This document shows positions 1 through 8,301 of a DNA stretch of 21,580 nucleotides, one piece after another. The DNA comes from Actinomycetes bacterium (lineage in GTDB: Bacteria > Actinomycetota > Acidimicrobiia > Acidimicrobiales > JAJYPT01). The stretch spans positions 1 to 21,580 of the forward strand of contig JAJYPT010000012.1 in assembly GCA_021795135.1 (NCBI GenBank), read 5' to 3'. The notes beneath the pieces were generated by a model. The model did no database searches and was not told where the DNA came from. It saw only the letters and a list, made by a program, of their open reading frames with translations. Numbering within the stretch: the first letter of the stretch is position 1; the number at the start of each line of letters is the position of its first letter. Both the position numbers and the translations under genes were made by a program.

Positions 1-1
1 A

Positions 2-313
2 TCTACTGCTGCAGGATCAGGAGCTGCTTTGAGTTATGGAACTTATGCTCCCGATTTACATATGGCTACCAAAACTCAAATTGCAGAAGCAATTAGAACA
101 GGACCTTTGCAAATGCCGGTTTTTGGTCCTAAAACTCTTTCTAAATCAGATGTAAATAATATAGTCCGTTACGTTTTATATTTACGCCATCCTGCATCTC
201 CTGGAGGTTTACCTATTGGTTCAGTGGGGCCAACAGCTGAGGGATATGTGGGGATTTTGGGAGGTTTAGGAGTTTTGATTCTTGTTAGTTATTGGATAGG
301 GGAGCGGGCATGA
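2..313 (+). CDS. qcrC: Menaquinol-cytochrome c reductase cytochrome c subunit, C-terminal part
   Basis: This is the 3' end of a gene that starts before the window; the frame is open from base 2 and ends in TGA at 311-313. About 103 residues are visible. They hold the end of a cytochrome c fold, with the methionine of GPLQMPVFGP a good candidate axial haem ligand, followed by one transmembrane helix near the C-terminus (GYVGILGGLGVLILVSYWIG) that would anchor the protein. The CxxCH haem-attachment motifs must lie upstream. In actinobacteria QcrC is a membrane-anchored dihaem c-type protein replacing both cytochrome c1 and a soluble cytochrome c, passing electrons to the aa3 oxidase. The stop overlaps the qcrA start (ATGA). 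Identity rests on the C-terminal sequence plus the qcrA-qcrB context. Confidence 0.88.
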   Translation, partial: STAAGSGAALSYGTYAPDLHMATKTQIAEAIRTGPLQMPVFGPKTLSKSDVNNIVRYVLYLRHPASPGGLPIGSVGPTAEGYVGILGGLGVLILVSYWIGERA

Positions 314-1254
314 GCGAACAAAGAGGAACTGAACGTCAAATAATTGGACAACGACCTGTTGAAATCAATGAAGCTGTTGCAAGTGAAAAGCGCAGTGAGC
401 GCAAAATAGCTATAGCTTTTATTATCGGCATAATAGCCGGCTTAGTCTTTATGGTTGACTATGTTAAATTTGGTGCCTCAACTCCAGTATTGGGGATTTC
501 AATGGCTGTTGCTTTAGGCGGGATAGGCTACGGCTTAGGTGAATGGGGTCTACGTTTGATGCCCCAAGGTCCTTTTCAAGAAGAACGCGAAGAAATGCCT
601 ACTAGAGATATTGAGAAAGAGGCATTTCAAGCTGCTTTTGCAAGAGGCGAGACAATCAAACGTAGAAGTTTTTTACGTCGTCTTTTATTAGGAGCAATGG
701 GAGTATTTGGATTAGCGAGCTTATTCCCATTAAAATCTTTAGGGCCTCAACCAGGTGGTAGTCTTTATCATACAAAATGGCGACCTGGCTCTCGTATGGT
801 AAATATCAATAACCGACCGATAAAGGTTACCGATATAGAAGTAGGCGGATTTTTGACAGTATTTCCCGAAGGGCATTTGGACTCGGCTGTTTCTACTACT
901 TTATTGATTAGAGCAGATTCTAAACCTTTAGCTACTAGACCTGGTCGACTAAGTTGGTCTCCTAATGGCTATGTCGCTTTTTCTAAAATATGTACTCATG
1001 CAGGTTGTCCAGTAGGGTTATATGAACATGCAACCCAACAATTGTTATGCCCTTGTCACCAATCTTTATTTGATATCAAAGATGGCTGTAAACCTGTTTT
1101 TGGTCCTGCTGCAACCCCTCTACCTCAATTACCATTGACAGTAGACAAACAGGGATATCTAATTGCTCAAAGTGATTATCTAGTCCCAATAGGACCTCAA
1201 TTTTGGGAAACTAATAAACATCGCCGTCCTTTTAAGCCCTATAAAGCTATTTAG
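310..1254 (+). CDS. qcrA: Menaquinol-cytochrome c reductase Rieske iron-sulfur subunit
   Basis: This is a 314-residue Rieske subunit of the bc complex. It carries the 2Fe-2S motifs CTHAGC (Cys228, His230, Cys233) and CPCH (Cys247, Cys249, His250); by family knowledge Cys228, His230, Cys247 and His250 bind the cluster and Cys233-Cys249 form the disulfide. The N-terminal half holds three hydrophobic segments (about 33-51, 58-76, 122-141), as in actinobacterial Rieske proteins. The third is preceded by KRRSFLRR at 117-124, a twin-arginine-like motif consistent with Tat-dependent export of the folded cluster domain. I chose the ATG at 310 because it overlaps the qcrC stop as ATGA and follows AGGGGAG; a TTG at 292 in the same frame is less likely. 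qcrB follows 11 bases downstream. Confidence 0.95.
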   Translation: MSEQRGTERQIIGQRPVEINEAVASEKRSERKIAIAFIIGIIAGLVFMVDYVKFGASTPVLGISMAVALGGIGYGLGEWGLRLMPQGPFQEEREEMPTRDIEKEAFQAAFARGETIKRRSFLRRLLLGAMGVFGLASLFPLKSLGPQPGGSLYHTKWRPGSRMVNINNRPIKVTDIEVGGFLTVFPEGHLDSAVSTTLLIRADSKPLATRPGRLSWSPNGYVAFSKICTHAGCPVGLYEHATQQLLCPCHQSLFDIKDGCKPVFGPAATPLPQLPLTVDKQGYLIAQSDYLVPIGPQFWETNKHRRPFKPYKAI

Positions 1255-1265
1255 GAAGAAAATAT

Positions 1266-2831
1266 ATGGCTAATAATAATAATTCAACGACTACAAGTAC
1301 TCAGCAAGCTCCAAAAACAGATGCTGGTAAAACTGCCCTATGGATAGATGACAGGCTTGGAATGGCACGTTTTGCCAGAACAATGCTTAATAAAATCTTC
1401 CCAGACCATTGGTCTTTTATGCTTGGAGAAATTGCTCTTTATTCTTTTATAATTTTAATTTTAACAGGCATATATTTAACTTTATTCTTTAGTCCTGGAA
1501 CGGCTCAAGTTATTTACCATGGACGCTATGCCCCCTTGCGGGGGATAAAGATGTCCCAAGCTTATGCTTCTACAATCCACCTAAGCTTTGGAGTAAAAGG
1601 TGGACTATTGATGCGCCAGATGCATCATTGGGCCGCAATTATCTTTATAGCTGCCATCGTTGTCCATATGGCTAGGGTTTTCTTTACAGGCGCTTTTCGC
1701 AAGCCTCGAGAACTCAACTGGATTGTTGGGGTAACTCTTATGATTTTGGCTGTGGTAAATGGTTTTGCGGGTTATTCTTTACCAGATGATTTAATGTCGG
1801 GAACTGGTATTAGAATAGCTTATTCAATAGTTTTATCTGTTCCAGTTATCGGTCCTTGGTTAGCTTATATAATCTTTGGGGGAAATTATCCAGCAGCAGC
1901 GTTTCTACCTAGATTGTATGTGATTCATATACTGATTATTCCTGGAATTATAGCAGGACTTCTGGTTGCTCATCTAGGAATCATGATTCGCCAAAAACAT
2001 ACTCAATTTCCTGGACCGGGTAAAACTGAAAAAAACGTTGTAGGTTCTCCTCTGTGGCCAACCTATGCAGCTAAAAGTACAGGGTTTTTCTTTCTTACTT
2101 TGGCAGTAATAGCTTTATTAGGAGGATTATTTGAAATTAATCCTATTTGGATCTATGGGCCTTATGAAGCTTGGAAAGTAAGCGCAGCAACTCAACCTGA
2201 CTGGTATATAGGTTGGCTGGATGGGGCTTTAAGATTAATGCCTAACTGGGAAATAAGAGCTTTTGGCTATACCATTCCCAATCCATTTTTTGCAGGAGTT
2301 CTTTTACCTGGATTTACCTTTGGAATGTTATATGCGTGGCCTTTTATAGAAGAAAAGTATCTTACTAAGGATCATCAATATCATCAATTGTTAGATAGAC
2401 CTAGAGACAACCCGCTTCGAACAGCGATAGGGTCGGCTACCTTGGCAGCTTATTCGGTTATGTTGTTAGCTGGAGCAAATGACGTAATAGCTAACTGGCT
2501 TCATGTTTCTCTAAATGGTTTACTCATGACTTTGAGAGCATTGCTATTTATTGTGCCTGTTATAGTTGGATTTGCAGCATATTACATTTCTAAAGAATTA
2601 GCAAAAACAGGGTCTGGAAAACCAACTAGCAGACCGGCTCTTTTGGTCAGAGATGAAAAAGGTGGATATACCGAGATAGAAACAGAGGAACGCCCAGAAG
2701 ATTTTGAACCAGTTGAAGAACCTGTTGAGTTGCCAGATGAGTTAACTTATGGTCATCATCCAGGATCTAATAACAATTCCCACAATAAGGTTTTTTTGGG
2801 TGCTCCTTCTGAGAAAATATCTGATGAATAA
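1266..2831 (+). CDS. qcrB: Menaquinol-cytochrome c reductase cytochrome b subunit
   Basis: This is a 521-residue cytochrome b that carries the quinol oxidation and reduction sites and both b haems. Likely haem ligands are His120 or His121 with His134 in helix B (HHWAAIIFIAAIVVHMARVF), and His221 with His236 in helix D. The 15-residue spacing in helix D is the longer one I associate with Gram-positive and b6f-type proteins. The Qo-site motif is PDWY at 311-314, where mitochondrial-type proteins have PEWY. The cytochrome b N- and C-terminal domains are fused in one chain. A soluble acidic tail of roughly 75 residues (from about 447) follows the last helix, longer than in non-actinobacterial homologues. 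AGGAAG at 1253-1258 precedes the ATG. The gene ends the operon just before a strong hairpin. Confidence 0.95.
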   Translation: MANNNNSTTTSTQQAPKTDAGKTALWIDDRLGMARFARTMLNKIFPDHWSFMLGEIALYSFIILILTGIYLTLFFSPGTAQVIYHGRYAPLRGIKMSQAYASTIHLSFGVKGGLLMRQMHHWAAIIFIAAIVVHMARVFFTGAFRKPRELNWIVGVTLMILAVVNGFAGYSLPDDLMSGTGIRIAYSIVLSVPVIGPWLAYIIFGGNYPAAAFLPRLYVIHILIIPGIIAGLLVAHLGIMIRQKHTQFPGPGKTEKNVVGSPLWPTYAAKSTGFFFLTLAVIALLGGLFEINPIWIYGPYEAWKVSAATQPDWYIGWLDGALRLMPNWEIRAFGYTIPNPFFAGVLLPGFTFGMLYAWPFIEEKYLTKDHQYHQLLDRPRDNPLRTAIGSATLAAYSVMLLAGANDVIANWLHVSLNGLLMTLRALLFIVPVIVGFAAYYISKELAKTGSGKPTSRPALLVRDEKGGYTEIETEERPEDFEPVEEPVELPDELTYGHHPGSNNNSHNKVFLGAPSEKISDE

Positions 2832-2846
2832 AATAGATGTTGTTAT

Positions 2847-2892
2847 TTTTCAAAACGAAAGGACTCCTTGAGGAGTCCTTTCGTTTTGAAAA
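2847..2892. terminator. Bidirectional hairpin between qcrB and the aldo/keto reductase gene
   Basis: Bases 2851-2867 are perfectly complementary to 2872-2888 around a TTGA loop, and four further A-T pairs extend the stem to 21 base pairs. The stem is G/C-rich in the middle and A/T-rich at its base. It sits between two convergent genes, so it probably ends transcripts from both sides. There is no free U-run outside the stem; the T/A-rich base of the stem takes that role. Confidence 0.8.
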
Positions 2893-2898
2893 GAACGG

Positions 2899-3885
2899 TT
2901 ATCTATTTATAGAACTCATATCTGAATATCTATCTCCAGCAGCAACTCCATTAGGTGCAACTTTATTGATTCGTTCGAGGTCTTGTTGAGATATTTCAAC
3001 TTCTAAAGAACCTAAATTTTCTTTTAGGTATTCAATATGCTTTGTTCCAGGTATGGGAACAAAATTCTCCCCTTGTTTCAACACCCAAGCAAGAGCCAAT
3101 TGAGCAGGAGTAATTCCTTTTTCTTTGGCTATACTTTCTATTTGTTCAACCAAGTCAAGATTTTTTTGGAAATTATCGCCTTGAAAACGAGGTGAGTTTC
3201 TTCGATAATCATTAGGATCTAGATCTTCTATAGACTTGATCTTTCCACTTAGAAAACCTCTTCCTAGGGGGCTATAAGGAACAAAGCCAATACCTAATTC
3301 TTCAATAGTTGGTAATATGTCTTGTTCTACATCTCTAGACCATAAAGAATACTCACTTTGAAGGGCAGTAATAGGATGGGTACTGTGCGCTCTTCTAATA
3401 GTTTGAGAACCTGCTTCAGATAAGCCAAGATAGCGTACTTTACCTTGGTCTACGAGTTCTTTCATGGCCCCTACAGTATCTTCTATTGGTACATTTGGAT
3501 CTACTCTATGTTGGTAATATAGATCTATTACATCTACTTGAAGTCTTTTTAGGGAAGCTTCGCAGGCTTTATGTACATATTCTGGCTTACCATTGATTCC
3601 AACCCAGCTTCCATCAGGTCTTCTTTCATTTCCAAATTTAGTAGCTACTATTACCTGATCTCGTCTGTTTTGTATCGCTTTTCCCACTAATTGTTCATTG
3701 GTAAAAGGACCGTACATATCAGCTGTATCTAAGAAATTGACTCCCAAATCAATAGCTTTGTGGATAGTTTCTATAGCTTGTTGTTCATCTCTTCCTCCAT
3801 AGAATTCACTCATCCCCATACATCCCAACCCTATAGCTGAAACTTTTAGTGCAGCCTTGTCAGTTCCTAAAACTCGTGTTTGCAT
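2899..3885 (-). CDS. Aldo/keto reductase, NADP-dependent type
   Basis: This 328-residue protein is a complete aldo/keto reductase barrel that would reduce aldehydes or ketones with NAD(P)H in the cytoplasm. The catalytic tetrad is present: Asp53 and Tyr58 in DTADMYGPFTNEQ, Lys83 in VATKFG and His126 in YYQHRVD. GLGCMGMSEFYG near the N-terminus is typical of the YhdN/AKR13-like group, and the C-terminal PIPGTKHIEYLKENLGS segment matches the cofactor phosphate-binding region of this group. The start is the ATG at 3885, preceded on the minus strand by AAGGAG. The substrate cannot be read from the sequence. It lies downstream of the topoisomerase gene on the same strand after a 141-base gap and converges on qcrB. 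Confidence 0.93.
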   Translation of the reverse strand: MQTRVLGTDKAALKVSAIGLGCMGMSEFYGGRDEQQAIETIHKAIDLGVNFLDTADMYGPFTNEQLVGKAIQNRRDQVIVATKFGNERRPDGSWVGINGKPEYVHKACEASLKRLQVDVIDLYYQHRVDPNVPIEDTVGAMKELVDQGKVRYLGLSEAGSQTIRRAHSTHPITALQSEYSLWSRDVEQDILPTIEELGIGFVPYSPLGRGFLSGKIKSIEDLDPNDYRRNSPRFQGDNFQKNLDLVEQIESIAKEKGITPAQLALAWVLKQGENFVPIPGTKHIEYLKENLGSLEVEISQQDLERINKVAPNGVAAGDRYSDMSSINR

Positions 3886-4026
3886 AGTTCTCCTTGTAAG
3901 AAATTTGAAAATGATTGCGAGAATAATATTTTATAAGCGAATTATTTTAATACCCGTAAAAAGAAAAGCCTAACTTGTGGAGACTAATCATTAGAATTTG
4001 AATAAATATTTTAAAAACAATAATTG

Positions 4027-5037
4027 TTATATAAGAAGATCTAAGACAGCTTCTTCTATAGCTCCTTCTACAGCTGGAATCCCTTTATCTGTGTCGTAAC
4101 CTATTTCAATTAGGGTTTTTTCTATTGTCTCTCCCTGGAAATATTTATCTATAATTCTAGGATCTACGTAGGAAGAGCGAGCGATTGCAGGAGTGTTTCC
4201 TAAATAGTATGAAACTTCTTTTATCGCTCGTGTAACAGCTTTTTTCTTTGCTGTAGTAGAAACTGCATTTGAGGAGACGCCAAGAGCTATAGCTGCTAAA
4301 TTAGTGGCTCTCCAAGTCCTAAAATCTTTAGCGCTAAAATTAGACCCGGTCATGGATTTTATAAAAGAGTTTATATGAAAAGACGTTACATCCATCCATT
4401 TGCCCTTATCTTTATAAGCTAAAAGTTGGTTCCCTCCAGATCTCCTATTTTTGAGAATTCTTATTATTTCAACAGTTTTAGGATGAGATATAGATTGAAT
4501 TCTTCTTTTGTTGCTTTTGGCTGTGTAATCAAAAATAGCAACATCATTTTTAATTTTTACGTGACTTTTTTCTAAAGTAGCCAATCCATAAGTATTGTTT
4601 TCTTGAGCATAATCTTCCATTCCAATCCTAAATAACCCAAGATCTAACAAAAAGACAGCACTAGCTAAGGACTTTTCATAAGAAAGACCGTTTTGGTTCA
4701 TCAACTCTAAACATTGTTTACGCAAAAGAGGCAAAGCTTTGCCAAATTCGACCATATGGTCGAATTTTTTCTTGTCTTGTTGATTCCTCCACTTGGGGTG
4801 ATAAAGGTATTGTTTTCTACCTCGAGAATCAATTCCTACTGCTTGAATATGACCCCGGTCATGATCACAAATCCACACATGAGTCCAAGCGGGGGGGATG
4901 ACTAAAGAGTTTATGCGCTCTAAGGTTTTAGAGTCGGTAATAGTTTTTCCATTGGAGTCTACATATTTGAACGAATTATTGTAATAAAGGCGAGTTATTC
5001 CTGCTGTAGTGGGATCTGAACGACGAAGCCGAGCCAT
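4027..5037 (-). CDS. DNA topoisomerase IB, poxvirus-like bacterial type
   Basis: This 336-residue enzyme would relax supercoils by nicking one strand through a 3'-phosphotyrosine, without ATP. The small N-terminal DNA-binding domain occupies about residues 1-85 (VIPPAWTHVWIC, then GHIQAVGIDSRGRKQYLYH). The catalytic domain follows, with Arg137 in LFRIGMEDY, a lysine in FDYTAKSNKRR (near 174), Arg240 and Arg243 in KDFRTWRAT, and the nucleophile Tyr290 in IARSSYVDPR. The position nine residues before the tyrosine, a histidine in vaccinia enzyme, is Asn281 (LGNTPAIARSSY); as far as I recall this is usual in bacterial homologues. Only a weak ribosome binding site precedes the ATG at 5037. The family is patchily distributed in bacteria and is accessory to topoisomerase IA and gyrase. 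Confidence 0.93.
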   Translation of the reverse strand: MARLRRSDPTTAGITRLYYNNSFKYVDSNGKTITDSKTLERINSLVIPPAWTHVWICDHDRGHIQAVGIDSRGRKQYLYHPKWRNQQDKKKFDHMVEFGKALPLLRKQCLELMNQNGLSYEKSLASAVFLLDLGLFRIGMEDYAQENNTYGLATLEKSHVKIKNDVAIFDYTAKSNKRRIQSISHPKTVEIIRILKNRRSGGNQLLAYKDKGKWMDVTSFHINSFIKSMTGSNFSAKDFRTWRATNLAAIALGVSSNAVSTTAKKKAVTRAIKEVSYYLGNTPAIARSSYVDPRIIDKYFQGETIEKTLIEIGYDTDKGIPAVEGAIEEAVLDLLI

Positions 5038-5117
5038 ATCAATGCCGTTCCCATTATTAGAGTCAATAAACTTATTTTAATTCTTTAAACAAAAAGCAAA
5101 TAAAAGCTATTTTTAAA

Positions 5118-5150
5118 TAAAAAGAAGTGGGAATTTCCCACTTCTTTTTA
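5118..5150 (-). terminator. Terminator downstream of the peroxiredoxin gene
   Basis: Bases 5118-5133 and 5135-5150 form an inverted repeat with a GTGGGA/TCCCAC core and an A/T-rich base. Read on the minus strand, the hairpin ends in a run of five T. It lies between the 3' end of the peroxiredoxin gene and the start of the topoisomerase gene, so it most likely ends the methyltransferase/UbiA-like/peroxiredoxin run. Confidence 0.75.
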
Positions 5151-5173
5151 TATTTTTATATTTTTCTAAAGGG

Positions 5174-5809
5174 TTATTTGTTGGGTTGGGGGGTGAGTCT
5201 TAGATAAGGCTTGATAGTTTTGAACCCCTTTGGAAATTTTTCTTTGGCCTCTTCATCAGAAACAGTATTAGAAATTATGACGTCTTGTCCTTCTTGCCAA
5301 TTGACAGGCGTAGCTACGCTATAGGTAGAGCTAAGCTGCAAAGAATCCAACACTCGTAAGATTTCTGCAAAATTACGTCCGGTACTAGCAGGATAAGTTA
5401 TAAAAAGTTTTATTTTTTTGTCTGGACCTATAATAAACAAAGAGCGAACCGTAAGGGTGCTCCCAGAATTTGGATGAATCATTCCATATAGAGAAGCTAT
5501 TTTTCGGTCTGGGTCTCCAATCATAGGGAAATTTAATCCATGACCTTGGGTTTCTTGAATGTCTTGAGCCCATTCTTTGTGATCTGAGACTGAATCTACA
5601 CTCAAACCTATAACCTTAGTGTTTCGTTTGTCCCATTCTGGCTTGAGTCGTGCAACTTCTCCAAGCTCGGTTGTACAAACTGGGGTAAAATCAGCAGGAT
5701 GCGAAAAGAGGATCCCCCAGCTATCTCCTAGCCATTCATGAAACCTTATTTCGCCTTGGGTGGTATCAGCGGTAAAGTCTGGGGCTATATCGCCAAGTTG
5801 AAGAGTCAT
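5174..5809 (-). CDS. 1-Cys peroxiredoxin (Prx6 subfamily)
   Basis: This 211-residue cytoplasmic peroxidase would reduce H2O2 and organic hydroperoxides through the peroxidatic Cys45 in the signature HPADFTPVCTTELG (PxxxTxxC). The long C-terminal arm, including LTVRSLFIIGPDKKIKL and the ITYPASTGRNF block, and the overall length match the Prx6 or 1-Cys group rather than the shorter 2-Cys AhpC proteins; no resolving cysteine is visible in the C-terminal region. The start at 5809 is firm because a perfect AGGAGG lies six bases upstream. It sits 69 bases after the UbiA-like gene on the same strand and is followed by a terminator, so it may be the last gene of that transcript. The reductant cannot be inferred. 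Confidence 0.95.
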   Translation of the reverse strand: MTLQLGDIAPDFTADTTQGEIRFHEWLGDSWGILFSHPADFTPVCTTELGEVARLKPEWDKRNTKVIGLSVDSVSDHKEWAQDIQETQGHGLNFPMIGDPDRKIASLYGMIHPNSGSTLTVRSLFIIGPDKKIKLFITYPASTGRNFAEILRVLDSLQLSSTYSVATPVNWQEGQDVIISNTVSDEEAKEKFPKGFKTIKPYLRLTPQPNK

Positions 5810-5878
5810 TTTTCCTCCTATTAGTTCAGTTGGTAGTTGTTAAATCTAAATCATAGAATAGTTATTTAATAATTTTAA

Positions 5879-6619
5879 TTATGAATTATTTATCTTAAGA
5901 ATCAACAGACCTAAGGACAAAATAACAAAACTCCATGACAATAGATTTAGTGCTGATTCTAGTGGGTGTAAGAAGAAATTTTGATCTAGGTAAATATCTT
6001 CTCCTAAATTATTCTTTCCACTTACTTTTATTTTAGTAATTTTTCTTCTTAAAAATCGAGCAGGAGTACTAAGTCGTCTTTGAATAATAGAAAAAATTGT
6101 AATTGCAATAGCTACTACTATTGCTCCTAAAGAAAGAGTATGGGCTTGTACATAGAAACTGGTCAAAATTGGAAATGCTCCCCAAGATAAGGCAAATCCA
6201 ATTTCAGTATGGAAATAACCGTTAAAAAGCTCTAAATTATATGCAAAAGTCAAAAATATTCCAATGAGTATAAAAATTATAAGCCCTAGTCCTACTTTTT
6301 GAATTTCTAAAATTCCAAGTCCTATTGCAATCAAAATAGATACTATGGCTGCAATTTTTAAATTTCTGTCAGAAAAACAAGTTTGTAAAGGGTGTCCCTT
6401 TAGTTCGTCTAAAGCGTGAGCACAAATACCTAGCCCAAAGAAAAATGCTAGAAGGAGAAAAACAAGACGACTGATGTGGACCACATTACTAAGACAAGCT
6501 CCAATGATAATGTAAGAAAGATTCCAAGCTGTGTAAGGAAAATGCAATAAATTTATACTGTCAGTTCTCCAATTACCATATTTTTTTATATAAAAAGCTG
6601 GAGGAAGGTCTTCATCCAT
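5879..6619 (-). CDS. Polytopic UbiA-like membrane protein of unknown function
   Basis: This protein of about 246 residues has roughly seven or eight hydrophobic helices. HFPYTAWNLSYIIIGA and AHALDELKGHPLQT resemble the first helices and first Asp-containing loop of UbiA prenyltransferases, but the usual NDxxDxxxD and DxxxD metal-binding motifs are not intact: the first is reduced to HALDELKG and the second position reads YNLELFNG. It could be a diverged prenyltransferase or a non-catalytic relative. I place the start at the ATG at 6619, which overlaps the methyltransferase stop by eight bases (ATGGATGA) and implies coupled translation; an upstream GTG at 6658 would extend it by 13 residues. 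Pairing with a UbiE-type methyltransferase suggests a role in quinone or isoprenoid metabolism, which is inference. Confidence 0.75.
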   Translation of the reverse strand: MDEDLPPAFYIKKYGNWRTDSINLLHFPYTAWNLSYIIIGACLSNVVHISRLVFLLLAFFFGLGICAHALDELKGHPLQTCFSDRNLKIAAIVSILIAIGLGILEIQKVGLGLIIFILIGIFLTFAYNLELFNGYFHTEIGFALSWGAFPILTSFYVQAHTLSLGAIVVAIAITIFSIIQRRLSTPARFLRRKITKIKVSGKNNLGEDIYLDQNFFLHPLESALNLLSWSFVILSLGLLILKINNS

Positions 6620-7352
6620 TAGTTTTTGTGCCCCAGAAGATGATTCCACCCCCAACACTCATAGTTTTATAAGCTACATTTTCAAACCCGGCCTCTTTCC
6701 ATGCTTGTAGATGTTGTTCTAGGTTGAAATTGTTGTAATAATTTTCAATATTTGGTCCTAAGAATCTTCCTACTTCTTCCCATGCTTGTCCTCCCAGTTG
6801 TTTTCCTAGAGCTGGTAATAAATATTTTGTATAGTAAGACCAAAGGAATTTCCAAAAATAATTTTGAGGTATATAAAATTCTAAATTGACCATGGGAGCT
6901 CCATATTTGAGAACTCTACTAAGTTCCTTTATGGTTTTAGAAGGATCAACAACATACCGTAAAAGATAGGTAAAACTAAGACCATCAAAAGTTTTATTAC
7001 TAAAGGGAAGTTCTTCCCCCTTGGATAAAACTAAATTTATTTTATTTTCTAGATTAAGCCTTGTGATATTTGCTTTGGCTTGATAAAGCATATCTTGACT
7101 TAAATCAACACCTGTAACTTTTCGAACCCCTTTTTTAATCAACATTCGAGCTACTCCTCCAGGGCCTGTAGCAACATCTAGAACGTGATTAGGTTGATGA
7201 GGTGCTAGGTGTGATACCATTTCTTCTCGCCAACGATAATCTTGCCCGAAAGACAACAACTGAGCTAATAAGTCATAGCGTTGAGGTAGACCTGAAAAAA
7301 GCTTACGAGCAAAATCATTAGGGTTAGCAGAATAATTATTTAAATTGTTCAT
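6612..7352 (-). CDS. UbiE/MenG-type SAM-dependent methyltransferase, probably demethylmenaquinone methyltransferase
   Basis: This 246-residue class I methyltransferase has the SAM-binding motif VLDVATGPGGVARML, the acidic GVDLSQDM strand end and the post-core motif SKGEELPFSNKTFDGLSF. The N-terminal FSGLPQRYDLLAQLLSFG followed by DYRWR is characteristic of UbiE/MenG proteins that methylate the ring of demethylmenaquinone, and FTYLLRYVVDPSKTIKELSR fits as well. An aerobic actinobacterium with a QcrCAB complex would use menaquinone, so the assignment fits the window. The ATG at 7352 has only a weak ribosome binding site (TTGGAT). The gene overlaps the UbiA-like gene at its 3' end. A general UbiE-family methyltransferase acting on another lipid cannot be excluded. 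Confidence 0.82.
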   Translation of the reverse strand: MNNLNNYSANPNDFARKLFSGLPQRYDLLAQLLSFGQDYRWREEMVSHLAPHQPNHVLDVATGPGGVARMLIKKGVRKVTGVDLSQDMLYQAKANITRLNLENKINLVLSKGEELPFSNKTFDGLSFTYLLRYVVDPSKTIKELSRVLKYGAPMVNLEFYIPQNYFWKFLWSYYTKYLLPALGKQLGGQAWEEVGRFLGPNIENYYNNFNLEQHLQAWKEAGFENVAYKTMSVGGGIIFWGTKTNG

Positions 7353-7594
7353 AAATTATCCAATTTGTTTTAGGAAATATTTGTCATCTTATCTTTATAA
7401 GAGGCAAACTACTAAAACTATTTAAAAAATAGTTCAATTAGCAATATTTGAACTTAAGGGATATTTTTTAAATACAATGAGAGAGTTGTTCTTGTATTCA
7501 GCTTTATAGAAACCAAAATATTAAAGACTTAATTAGAGAAAAGACCACAACAAAGATAGTCTATTGGATAAGGATTGAAAACCAGAAAGAAAAG

Positions 7595-7825
7595 GTGTTT
7601 CCTTTGTTGCTAGCAGACATACTAGGCCCAGATTTACTTATTGTATTAGTTGTTGTATTTCTTCTTTTTGGAGGAAGTCAGTTACCTAAACTTGCTCGTT
7701 CTTTAGGCTCTGCTTCTCATGAATTTCAAAAAGGAGTTCAAGAAGGATCTAAAGCTAGTCAAAACGAACAAGATTTAAATTTCAGCGGCGAAAGCAAGGA
7801 ACCAAAACAGCAAAAAAATATTTAA
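7595..7825 (+). CDS. tatA: Sec-independent protein translocase subunit TatA
   Basis: This 76-residue protein has the TatA layout: a short periplasmic N-terminus, one transmembrane helix (about residues 9-24, GPDLLIVLVVVFLLFG), the FGG hinge, an amphipathic helix (SQLPKLARSLGSASHEFQKG) and a charged, disordered tail. TatA forms the membrane pore or patch through which folded twin-arginine proteins cross, with TatC as receptor. The start is a GTG at 7595 after an AAGAAAAG purine stretch; a TTG at 7604 is an alternative that would use AAGGTG as its binding site. The gene stands alone, without tatC. Its stop lies two bases from the stop of the convergent nitrobindin-like gene. The Rieske subunit in this window carries a Tat-like motif and may be a substrate. 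Confidence 0.9.
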   Translation: MFPLLLADILGPDLLIVLVVVFLLFGGSQLPKLARSLGSASHEFQKGVQEGSKASQNEQDLNFSGESKEPKQQKNI

Positions 7826-7827
7826 AT

Positions 7828-8301
7828 TTAACTCAATACCAATTGAGAGGTCAAGTGAGGAAGCAGTGGATATCCAACTGCTTCTATTGCAACATTATAA
7901 TTTAAAGTTTTTCCTGTAACTTCTAATATTCTTTTTACACTAGAGACTTGTTTGGCACTTGGAGTACAACTAACTTCTAGAGTCGAAAATTCAACTTTGG
8001 TTGAAATGATTTCTCCTTCATGCATTTCTGTAATTCCAGTTGGTTGAGATAAGACCAATTCAGCTCTATGATTGCCTACAGGTCGTAGATACCCAGATTC
8101 AATATGGAGTCCATTGTGATTTTGGAGATCCCAAGAACGTTGAGTGTAGATTAAAAATGGTTTCCCTACATGAGAAAAAGATATTTCTTCTCCATATTCA
8201 AAATCTTCAATAGAAGGGTATTTGCCCTTTCCTGTTCCTCTCCATATCCCTAATAGGAAAGACAATGACGATAAAGATGGATGTAGAGGTGGAGTAGTCA
8301 T
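7828..8301 (-). CDS. Nitrobindin-like haem-binding beta-barrel protein (FABP-like, DUF1794)
   Basis: This 157-residue protein belongs to the nitrobindin or THAP4-like family common in actinobacteria. Supporting blocks are LLGIWRGTGKGKYPSIEDF near the N-terminus, FSHVGKPFLIYTQRSW, the GYLRP and ELVLSQPTGITEMHEG strands, and a C-terminal segment with His149 (YPLLPHLTSQL) at the place of the proximal haem ligand in characterised nitrobindins. Family members bind ferric haem in a ten-stranded barrel and are linked to nitric oxide or peroxynitrite chemistry. No signal peptide is visible, so it should be cytoplasmic. The ATG at 8301 lacks a clear ribosome binding site. It stands alone, convergent with tatA. 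The family call is firm; the physiological role is not. Confidence 0.87.
   Translation of the reverse strand: MTTPPLHPSLSSLSFLLGIWRGTGKGKYPSIEDFEYGEEISFSHVGKPFLIYTQRSWDLQNHNGLHIESGYLRPVGNHRAELVLSQPTGITEMHEGEIISTKVEFSTLEVSCTPSAKQVSSVKRILEVTGKTLNYNVAIEAVGYPLLPHLTSQLVLS

Noticed and set aside
29..31. TTG as a gene start at the left edge
   Set aside because: The frame is open back to base 2 and the protein is clearly the end of QcrC, so this is an internal codon.
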